From Tanypteryx hageni (lineage: Eukaryota; Arthropoda; Insecta; Odonata; Petaluridae), in the NCBI GenBank assembly GCA_028673005.1, contig CM054114.1, positions 129,910,470 to 129,974,469 of the forward strand: a DNA stretch of 64,000 nt. Reading direction: 5' to 3'. The position numbers and the translations under genes are program-made. The notes beneath the pieces were generated by a model. That model was not told the DNA's origin, did not search any database, and worked only from the letters and a program-made list of their open reading frames with translations. Positions 32,809 through 41,150 of the stretch are shown here, one piece after another. The first letter of the stretch is position 1; each line of letters begins with the position of its first letter.

Positions 32809-35595
32809 ATGGAACTGACCCGTCTCCGTTATCATCTCCGCAGACACATCACCCTCAACTGCCAGATTGAATTCCTCAACTCCTGCCTTGCACTTGGACT
32901 CACCCCCAAATGCCTCACCATCAGAATTCCTCTTTCAGGCCTTCCTCCCCCTATCCGCGCTTCCCTAGCCCTCACGTATAACCTCGCCTCTATCCATATT
33001 ATCCGTTCCACCATACACCATTATACCACCCTCTCTAACACCCACTTCGCTAATTGCAAATCTCTCGTTCTTTATCTTCGTCATTCTTCGCAATCCATAT
33101 CCGACCTTCACGCCGCTTTCCTTCAAGCGGCTAATGATATTACCGCACATCGCAACAGACTTCTCCGTAAACTCTCTCTGCTTTGCGTCCGGCACCTCAA
33201 ACTTGGTCTTCCCCTTCCATTCATATCAGCTGGCGAGGTCAACAAACCACCTCCCTCCCCGCCACTCATCGGCCAAACTCCCTGTCTTGCGGATCTCCTG
33301 GGGTTCCCAACGCCACCATCACTCTATATCCTGAAAAAGACCCACACTCTCCCTACCGGCAAACCTTTTAAGCGCTCCTATTGTTCGCACACTCCTGCCA
33401 CCACCTCCTCATCTTGCCAACCAGATGATGTCTTGAACCTTTCCTCCCACGTACTTACCCCTGCTGAGAATGAACTCCTATCACGCGGCCTTTCTTTTTG
33501 TCCCACAACCAAATTTGATCATTTTCGCCTCCTTGCCGACGTCCAGTCCTTTGCCCGCACACTACGTCTAAAAACCAACCCTCCCAAAGAAGACTCTCTC
33601 ACCTCTGCCAACCCTAAACTCCCTCCCGGCCTTCCACCTCCTTCCCAATACATTCCACCCACCCTTCCCTCCCTACACCCGGTCGAACAATACCTCAATT
33701 ATATCCTTTCCGGAGTCTCCCAACCCACTTTTTCCGATCTTATCGACCATACAAATAATCTTTCCAGACGTAAAAGACATGCCATTTCTACACTCAAACA
33801 TAGTGACCATATCATCATCCTCCCTGCCGACAAGGGCACCACCACGGTTGTGATGGATCGCGCCAAATATAACGAGGAAGCCGAGCGCCAACTTTCTGAC
33901 GAAACTTTTTACCATCACCTTACTTCCAACCCCACAGACCACCACTCCGATATAATTTCGTCCTATCTTTATTCCTCAGGAAAACAGGAAGGTCTTCCCA
34001 ATTCCGCCATTGCTCTATTGATCCCCTACAAACCCCGCACACCCACATTCTACCTTCTCCCTAAAATCCACAAAATCCCTACAGAACGCATCTCCGCCTT
34101 CGTTGACTCCCACCTAAAACCTCTCATTCGCCAATTCCCTTCCTTCATCCAAGACACTAACCACTTTCTCAAACGCCTCAAACACCTCCCCTTTCCTCTC
34201 CCACCCAATACCATTTTGGCCACTATCGATGTCTGTTCCCTCTACACAAACATCCCCCACGATGATAGACTCTCTGGCCTTAGTAAACTCCTGGACTCAA
34301 GACCACCCGACGCTAGACCTTCCTCCCATTTCTTAATAGACTTGGCAGCTATGGTGCTAAAAATGAACAACTTCACCTTCGATGGGCGTCACTACCTTCA
34401 AATTAGTGGCACTGCGATGGGCACCCGTATGGCGCCTTCATACGCCAATTATTACTTGGGAGAATGGGAACGACTCTTCCTCAACGTACCACTCAGACAA
34501 CTTTTGTGGCTGAGATACATCGACGATATCTTCCTCATTTGGACGCATGGACCTGACTCTCTCTATTCCTTTCTCTCGCGCCTCTCCTCCCATCCTTCAC
34601 TCTCTTTCACCAACCAATCCTCTACCTCCCACATCACATTCCTGGATGTCGATCTTTGCCTTAAAGACAGCAAAATTCGCACCTGTGTTCATATCAAACC
34701 CACCAACAGCCTCCAATATCTCCACTTTGATAGCTGCCATCTCCTTCATACCAAAACCTCTATCCCCTATGCCCTTGCTCGTCGAGAATGGAGGCTTTGT
34801 TCTGATAGAGCTTCCCTTCTACAGTACTACTCTGTCCTCGAGGACGCTCTCCTCAAACGTGGCTACCCTCCAGTCTTGGTCCGCGAACAGATCCATAGGG
34901 CGATGACGCCTACCCACCATGGATCCCTTCCACACACACCTACTATCCCTGTATCAACCCCTCCACTCACTCTTACTACACTTTTCCTTCCTGGTATCCA
35001 CGAAGCCCTCAAAACAATCCTCCATGCTGCCCACCCAATTCTTACCTCTTCCTACCACCAATCCCTCTTTACCAACCTTTTTGCCAATCCCCCGCTCCTC
35101 TCCTTCCGCCGGCCCCCCAATTTGGGAAATGTCTTGTGGATGAAGGAACTTCCCACTTCTACCACGCCTCTTGCAATAGGGTCTCACCCCTGCGGCAAAC
35201 CTCGCTGCCTCACTTGCCCTATCCACCTATCCTCATCTTCTTTCTCGAGTCCCTCCACCAATATCACCTACCCCATCACCTCTAGAAGTAACTGCACCAC
35301 CCGAAACGTCATTTACCTCCTTACCTGCACTATTTGTCCCGCGTTTTATGTAGGCCTCACCAGAAATCCGTTAAATATCCGCATGAACGGTCACGGGAAT
35401 AGCGTCTCTCTCAGACGCCCTCTCCCAGTTGCATTACACGCCAATGCTCACAGTGTCCCCTTCAACAGTTGCTACATTGTAAGGGTTATTCGCACCTTAC
35501 CCAATGACACTCCTGCCCCCCTTCTCCGACACTGGGAACTTGCACACATACATCATCTTGACTCTTTCTCTCCGCCTGGCCTCAACCTCCGCTAA
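32809..35595 (+). CDS. Penelope-like protein: reverse transcriptase with C-terminal GIY-YIG endonuclease
   Basis: The protein would nick target DNA and reverse-transcribe the element RNA. I chose the ATG at 32809 because it lies in a strong CCACCATGG context; the frame is open further upstream only because it reads through the pseudo-LTR and (TA)n as Tyr-Ile repeats. Landmarks: KHSDHIIILPADKGTTTVVM, TFYLLPKIHK near 412-421, ATIDVCSLYTNIPH with Asp474, GTAMGTRMAPSYANYY near 534-549, and YIDD at 570-573 with Asp572 and Asp573. A CGKPRCLTC cysteine cluster starts at 795. The GIY-YIG segment is NVIYLLTC from 833, FYVGLTR, and RMNGHGN. The first motif reads VIYL and YVG, as in other PLEs. The RMNGH and cysteine cluster resemble Poseidon/Neptune-type PLEs. 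The N terminus (ELTRLRYHLRRH) resembles nothing that I can name. No stop or shift is visible, though activity is untested. Confidence 0.9.
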   Translation: MELTRLRYHLRRHITLNCQIEFLNSCLALGLTPKCLTIRIPLSGLPPPIRASLALTYNLASIHIIRSTIHHYTTLSNTHFANCKSLVLYLRHSSQSISDLHAAFLQAANDITAHRNRLLRKLSLLCVRHLKLGLPLPFISAGEVNKPPPSPPLIGQTPCLADLLGFPTPPSLYILKKTHTLPTGKPFKRSYCSHTPATTSSSCQPDDVLNLSSHVLTPAENELLSRGLSFCPTTKFDHFRLLADVQSFARTLRLKTNPPKEDSLTSANPKLPPGLPPPSQYIPPTLPSLHPVEQYLNYILSGVSQPTFSDLIDHTNNLSRRKRHAISTLKHSDHIIILPADKGTTTVVMDRAKYNEEAERQLSDETFYHHLTSNPTDHHSDIISSYLYSSGKQEGLPNSAIALLIPYKPRTPTFYLLPKIHKIPTERISAFVDSHLKPLIRQFPSFIQDTNHFLKRLKHLPFPLPPNTILATIDVCSLYTNIPHDDRLSGLSKLLDSRPPDARPSSHFLIDLAAMVLKMNNFTFDGRHYLQISGTAMGTRMAPSYANYYLGEWERLFLNVPLRQLLWLRYIDDIFLIWTHGPDSLYSFLSRLSSHPSLSFTNQSSTSHITFLDVDLCLKDSKIRTCVHIKPTNSLQYLHFDSCHLLHTKTSIPYALARREWRLCSDRASLLQYYSVLEDALLKRGYPPVLVREQIHRAMTPTHHGSLPHTPTIPVSTPPLTLTTLFLPGIHEALKTILHAAHPILTSSYHQSLFTNLFANPPLLSFRRPPNLGNVLWMKELPTSTTPLAIGSHPCGKPRCLTCPIHLSSSSFSSPSTNITYPITSRSNCTTRNVIYLLTCTICPAFYVGLTRNPLNIRMNGHGNSVSLRRPLPVALHANAHSVPFNSCYIVRVIRTLPNDTPAPLLRHWELAHIHHLDSFSPPGLNLR

Positions 35596-35629
35596 CCCTA
35601 TTAGCCCCCTTACAGTGTCTCCTTGTTAC

Positions 35630-35952
35630 TTTGTAACTATTCGCACTCTACCTCATCACACTCCCTCCTTATTGGCTATCCACCCTTCCTACTCCCCGCC
35701 TCCTACGATCATCAACCTCCCCATATCACCCTGTCATTCCCCGCTCAGTGTGTCACTCTCATTTACTCTACTGCTGAAGAAGGGCATAGGCCCGATAAGC
35801 TTGCGTGTTTTTTGTTTTTGTGTTCGTGTGTTCAACGTGTCTCTTCGACGCCCCCAGCAGCCTGCCAACTTGGTCTCCGACTTGGTAAGTGTCCGCTGGG
35901 CTTCCTTCAACAACTTGTTGCCACCCTCATCACTACCTTTTCATTTCCTTAA

Positions 35953-35965
<13 letters not shown>
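35630..35965 (+). repeat. 3' pseudo-LTR of PLE
   Basis: A direct copy of 32407-32742, with CTGAAGA at 35774-35780 and the same GGGC/GCCC stem and GATAAG. It ends CCTTAAGTC and passes into (TA)n. Short open frames here duplicate those of the 5' copy and are not genes. Confidence 0.85.

Positions 35966-36021
<56 letters not shown>
35956..36021 (+). repeat. (TA)n microsatellite, about 33 units
   Basis: A pure TA tract between the PLE 3' pseudo-LTR and an RTE-like fragment. Confidence 0.97.
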
Positions 36022-36024
<3 letters not shown>

Positions 36025-37068
36025 TGGCAGAAGACCTTTGATAGAGTAAATTGGGCATTGTTGGTGAAGATATTAAAGGATATAGGTGTATACTTGAAAG
36101 ACAGGAGACTGATCAGGAATATATATGTGAATCAAGTTGTAAATATCAGGTTGGAGAATGCGGACACCTGCGGAGTAAATATCAGTAGAGGAGTAAGACA
36201 GGTCTGCGCCGATCCTATTTAATATATATGGAGAAAGTCTAATACAAAAAGCGTTAGAAGGCACAGGAGATTTCAAAATTGGAGAAAGGATTATAAGAAC
36301 AGTAAAATACGCGGATGATCAAGTACTTCTAGCATGAATGGAAGAGGAACTCCAGAAAATGATAAATAGACTAGTAATAAGAGGTAGAAAACACGGTATG
36401 GAAATAAATACAGAAAAATCCAAGGAAAGAAGAGAATCTGAACATAAGTATTGAAGGAAAGCCGAACATCCGTCAGATTATAAATACCTTAGAAGCATCA
36501 TAACAAGAGAAGCAAAATGTACGGATGAAATCAGGACTAGAATAGGAAAAATAAAAGCGACATTCAGAAGAGAGAAACAGCTACTTACGGGGAATGTAAG
36601 TGAAGATATCCGCAAGAAGTTCAGAAAATGCTATGTATGAAGTATAGCTTTGTACGGGGCAGAAACATGGACGATAAGGAAAAATGGCATCAAATACTTG
36701 GAAAGCTTTGAAATGTGGACATGGAGGAGAATGCTGAAGATAAAATGGACAGATAGGATGAAAAACGATGAAGTGCTACGAAGAGTAGGAGATAAGCGAA
36801 TGATTATACAGACTATTAGAAAGAGGAAAGCAAAATGGGTTGGACATTACCTGAGGAGAGAGAGTATGATTTAAGACGTGTTAGAAGGAAAACTAAAGGG
36901 AAAAAGGGAAAGAGTTAGGAAAAGGTTTGAGCTGATAGACGACTTGAAAGGCAAAGAGAGTTATCAAGATATGAAGAGGACAGTGGAAAATAGGAGAATA
37001 TGGAGAACCAGATTTAACTATGAATAATCACGGACCTATCTACGGACGGACTACATAGGATGATGATT
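36022..37068 (+). pseudogene. 5'-truncated, degenerate RTE-like element
   Basis: It starts inside the RT palm (DWQKTFDRVNW), continues through ISRGVRQ and KYADDQVLLA, and on to LYGAETWTIRK, FEMWTWRRMLKIKW and KRKAKWVGHYLRR. It ends GATGATGATTATGAT. Several frameshifts and stops are present, for example after the VRQ motif and after KYADDQVLLA. The order and motifs match the element at 6745-10101, but the copy is old and belongs to a different subfamily. Confidence 0.8.
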
Positions 37069-37069
37069 A

Positions 37070-37117
37070 TGATATATATACATGTGTTTGTGTATATATG
37101 TGTATATATATATATAT
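37070..37117 (+). repeat. Impure (TA)n/(TG)n microsatellite
   Basis: TA runs interrupted by CATGTGTTTGTG and TGTG. It lies between the RTE-like 3' end and the first pseudo-LTR palindrome. Confidence 0.85.
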
Positions 37118-37460
37118 AACAACTTACGGAAAAGGAAAGGTAAAATGAATATATGGATGTCAACAAGGTGTTGGGATGAGGAAACCCAGTGAGCACTCAC
37201 CAATCAGACGACTTCAGGTTGGCGAGGCCTCGGGGATGTCGAAGCGACACACATAAAATAACACAAAAACACAGAAACATCACAGAGCTGTAGCTGAAGA
37301 AGGAGTAGTTCCGAAAGCTTTACGTTTGTGATGTTTCTGTGTTTTTGTGTTATTTTACGTGTGTCGCTTCGACATCCCCGGGGCCTCGCCAACCTGAAGT
37401 CGTCTGATTGGTGAGTGCTCACTGGGTTTCCTCATCCTAACACCTTGTTGACATCCATAT
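37118..37460. repeat. Palindromic pair of PLE pseudo-LTRs (unit A)
   Basis: Arms 37151-37283 and 37328-37460 are inverted copies with very few differences. The left arm extends to 37118 with the full terminus (CCTTTTCCGTAAGTTGTT on the minus strand). The 44-nt centre carries a hammerhead-like core on the plus strand: CTGAAGA (37294-37300), a GGA/UCC stem, then GAAAG (37313-37317). The sequence plan (TGCTTCGACA-like word, GCCTCGCCAAC, GTGAGTGCTCACTGGGTTTC, CACCTTGTTG) parallels the pseudo-LTRs at 32407 and 35630, but the primary sequence is diverged, so this is a related PLE family. Confidence 0.8.
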
Positions 37461-37470
37461 ATATATATAT

Positions 37471-37671
37471 AAATGCTTACGGAAGAGGAAAGGTAAATAG
37501 GATTAATGGATCGCAACAAGTTGTTGGGATAAGAAAGCCCAGTGAGCACTCACCAATAAGATGTCTTCAATTTGGCGAGCTGCTGGGGGTGTCGAAGTGG
37601 CACACGTAAAACACACAAAAAAACAGAAGCTTTCGGAGGTGATCCCTTCGTCAGCAAACGGAGAGAGACAA

Positions 37672-37675
<4 letters not shown>
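37471..37675 (-). repeat. Diverged PLE pseudo-LTR (unit B)
   Basis: On the minus strand it reads CTGACGA (37648-37654), a short GG/CC stem and GAAAG (37630-37634), then the same ordered blocks as unit A (CACTTCGACA, TGGTGAGTGCTCACTGGG, AACTTGTTG) and ends CCTCTTCCGTAAGCATTT before a TA run. It is a single, non-palindromic copy of another subfamily. Short open frames here are by-products. Confidence 0.7.

Positions 37676-37676
<1 letters not shown>

Positions 37677-37728
<52 letters not shown>
37677..37728 (+). repeat. (TA)n microsatellite, about 26 units
   Basis: A pure TA tract between pseudo-LTR units B and C. Confidence 0.97.
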
Positions 37729-37730
<2 letters not shown>

Positions 37731-38122
37731 ATGTCAACAAGGTGTTGGGATGAGGAAACCCAGTGAGCACTCACCAATCAGACGACTTCAGGTTGGCGAG
37801 GCTCCGGGGATGTCGAAGCGACACACGTAAAATAACACAAAAACACAGAAACATCACAAACGTAAAGCTTTCGGAACTACTCCTTCTTCAGCTACAGAGA
37901 GAGAACTCTCTCTCTCTCTGTAGCTGAAGAAGGAGTAGTTCCGAAAGCTTTACGTTTGTGATGTTTCTGTGTTTTTGTGTTATTTTACGTGTGTCGCTTC
38001 GACATCCCCGGAGCCTCGCCAACCTGAAGTCGTCTGAATGGTGAGTGCTCACTGGGTTTCCTCATCCCAACACCTTGTTGACATCCATATATTCATTTTA
38101 CCTTTCCTTTTCCGTAAGTTGT

Positions 38123-38123
<1 letters not shown>
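37724..38123. repeat. Near-perfect long palindrome of PLE pseudo-LTRs (unit C)
   Basis: Positions i and j with i + j = 75815 pair along 37724-37904 and 37911-38091, an approximately 181-bp arm with one or two mismatches and a loop of about six bases in a GAGAGA/CTCTCT centre. Each arm carries the CTGAAGA-stem-GAAAG core (37924-37930 on plus, 37885-37891 on minus). The right arm continues past the palindrome to the full terminus TTCCGTAAGTTGTT at 38123. Confidence 0.85.
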
Positions 38124-38218
<95 letters not shown>

Positions 38219-38230
38219 TATATACATATA
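38122..38230 (+). repeat. (TA)n microsatellite with CA/CATA interruptions
   Basis: A TA tract of about 110 bp with ACACACAC and ACATATA interruptions, directly after the pseudo-LTR terminus. Confidence 0.95.
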
Positions 38231-39784
38231 ATTTCACACAAATTGAAGTTCGAATTTTAATCCAGGTGGCACACATGCTGTATACCATCCCCATAATATG
38301 CACGATATCTCTTATTTTTATACTCGGAGCTTTTTAAGTTCATTGCAAGCTTTTATGGCTACCTGTTACTGGTTCCAAGAAGTAAAATCTATCCCCCAAT
38401 CAAGCTCTGCTATCCTTCCATTTCGTCGAAATGTGACAATTAATAGGAAAGCACGCAAATTTTTAGAGAGAAATATGAATAGGTATTTATTCCCAACAGA
38501 TACAAGAACTTTGTTATGACTATGCGGAAACGGTTGAAAATTTAATTAACTAAGCTATTACATTCTTAATAAGGTTATTTCCCTAATAAGATATTTTCAA
38601 AAAGTTAGTTTTTATATAATTAAAAATTATATTTTTACTTATAAGAAAAGATATGATAAATATCCTAAATATCTAGGACGACATTTTTTTTACATTTTTT
38701 CAAGGGTGAAAATGTTTTTGCATTTCTCAGCAATTATACATTTTTTGGAACTAATCATTGTGCATCAGAATACGATTCAAGATATACTGTGCAATTAGTT
38801 ATTAGTAGTTAGTGCTATTAATGGAAATAATAAAAAAACGTTTTATCTTCAGGTTACACGAAAACATCACAATTATGGAAACTTTTGCTAAAAAAAATTG
38901 ACGTATTTGGAGCGAGAAATGTCAATTTTCATATTTTATTCATAAATTGTCATCTAAAGATATTGTTTGCGATATTTTAAATTTTAGGTAATTCACTGCA
39001 TTCGAAACCCAGAATTTTTATATCCCCTTATTCTCTCAGATAAATATAGCATATCCACTTGCTATATTTTTTCCTTCGCGAAACTGTGCTTTTTTTATTG
39101 CAACGCTACAGAAAAATCGATATTCATTTTTCCGCTCCAATTATTTCATGGTTGAACTTTGGAACCATAAATTTCGACTAGAACGAGTACTCTGCGATTT
39201 TCACAGCGAGGCAAAGGCGGGGGCGTTGTGAACGCATAACGATATTTCTTCTTTTATTTTTACACGATATCTCTATGAAAACGACACCTTTTCATTATTT
39301 GAACACGGATCGTTTTGGAGCCTAAAATCCCGTAACTATAGCACCGAACGTTACTACGAAGAAGATACTATTCTCCTTATCGTCCTCTGCGTGAGCGGCT
39401 TTTAAGTAATACTTGAGAATTACATGCATTAAAATTCCTTATCAAGTTTTTCCAGTTTTCCAATAAACCGTGATGATTTCTAACATTAATCTGATATCAC
39501 TTCAAGCATAGCTTTAAAACGCCGCATTTTCGAAAGAGTAACGCTGTTGAAGTAACGTTTTTTTACCTCTAAGGTTTTTAGTACCATTGTATTTTGAATG
39601 GTGCTCATCGACTGTAGGATTTATGATGCCTCTTTAACTACACCGAAACCGAGATAGGAGGCCTTAAAGAGATTAGTGGATGTAGAAAGAATCACTCAAT
39701 GTGAAAAAATCACCGAACTGGTTAATTTGTATTATAGGAGAAATGCGTCACAAGGGAATTATATGAAAGCGTCCGAAAGTTGGA
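38231..39784. other. AT-rich intergenic DNA, nothing recognised
   Basis: No feature was supported in this stretch. Confidence 0.4.
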
Positions 39785-39860
39785 ACGAATCAGTCGTCCT
39801 GAAGATGATGCTCGGCTTGAATATGCAGTTATCCTAGCCAAACCTCACACAAAAGCTTAC
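39785..39860 (+). repeat. Possible PLE pseudo-LTR relic
   Basis: CTGAAGATGATGCTCGGC is followed by TTGAATATGC, which resembles a PLE motif whose GAAA box has decayed to GAAT, then a TATCCTAGCC word. The assignment rests on this resemblance only. Confidence 0.2.
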
Positions 39861-40507
39861 ATTGTACGTGTAGCTGGAGAAAACGGTACTTTAAGTCAAA
39901 AGTAGATGAAAGAGTAGCAGAAAATACATTATGTGTCTAGGCAATACCTGGTGGAACTTGATTACAAATTTAATAGTATAAAAATATTGTATTTTTGTCC
40001 TATTTTATTTGTAGACAAGAACATTCTACCGCTGTGGGGTATAATTAGGAGCTATCTGATATTCAAGGCTTGGACTCGTGACAATAATACAGTAAAATTC
40101 CGTTATTCTTCAAATTGCCATAAAATTAAATGAATTATTTGCAATGTTTCACCACAATTTTCTCGTTCTTCTATCTAAGCAATATGTACCAAGTGCACGT
40201 GAACACATACCTTCGTTCGAAGAGGAATTTAATCGAAATTATATTACTATGATGGCGTGTTGAAGACAGAATTGCGACCTCAGCTTCATGTTTGCGTCAG
40301 TTGACTCACGTTAGAAAGGAATTTTAAACCATGTTCAAAGTAGCCATCGCCATTGACTATTGACGGATTTATTTTATTATAATGAGAAAAATCATCTGTT
40401 AACTAATGCTTGGTGCACTTTAAATTTAATTGCGCATAGAGTTAAATATTCCAAATCTTCGACGAGTTTGATAACTCCGAATCCATTGAGGTAGTAGAAA
40501 GTAAAAT

Positions 40508-41150
40508 TAGGTGATAACACCGTCATATACAGGGAGATACTCAACCAAAATGACCATCAGTTGCCGCAGAAATATTTAATGGCCATTTTCGCATGGTGTA
40601 AGGAATGGAAAACTGAAATTAATTCCAGTAAATGTGCCGCAGTATCGTTCTAGAGAAGTATGAACAGAGAAATAGATTTAGTGTACAAAGTCGATACAAG
40701 GAATATTAAAGCAGCTGAGCATGTAAAATACTTAGGAACTTAGAACCTTTTGTCGTGAACATTCGTGGGACATGCATATTCATCGTGTTATAGCTGCAGC
40801 TAACGAAAAACCTGGCGTTCATAGGCAGAATAGTGCTGAATTGTACGGAGAAAGTGTGCGAAGCGTGTAATTTTTCCCCAGTTAGACCGCAGGTGCAATA
40901 TGCTTCCAGTATATGGGATCCGTATGAGAAGGGCTACATATTCAGTTAGAAAAAGTACAATGGAGAGCAGCCAGATTCCTTAAACAAAATACGAACATAC
41001 GGAAAGCGTCACATCATTATTGAAGGACTTAAAATGGAGATCTCTGGAAGACCGTAGAAAGTGCTCAAGGTTAAGGCTCCTAGAGAAATACAGATCAGAA
41101 TGTCCAGCAGAGGATGTAGAGGAAATAATTGACAACTTACATAGGTAGAA
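40508..41150 (+). pseudogene. Degenerate non-LTR reverse transcriptase fragment
   Basis: Translated pieces in shifting frames read DNTVIYRE (a relic of the ADD box), then WCKEWKTEINSSKC, HVKYLGT, VRPQVQYASSIWDPY, and AARFLKQN. This order (YADD, W-W-L-N-KC, KYLG, RP-EYAS-WDP, AARF) is the end of the RT and thumb region in CR1/L2/Jockey-type non-LTR elements. Multiple stops and shifts make it an old relic distinct from the RTE-like and Jockey-like copies in this window. Orientation is plus. Confidence 0.65.

Larger units (their letters stand above)
32407..35965 (+). mobile_element. Penelope-like retroelement, coding-intact, direct pseudo-LTRs
   Basis: The element comprises a 336-bp pseudo-LTR (32407-32742), a 5' leader, a single 928-codon ORF (32809-35595), a 34-bp spacer and a second direct pseudo-LTR (35630-35965). 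The two pseudo-LTRs differ at roughly nine positions. Its right end passes into (TA)n. TSDs cannot be recognised because both flanks are TA repeats. The presence of both RT and GIY-YIG with no interruption indicates a potentially autonomous copy. Confidence 0.85.
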
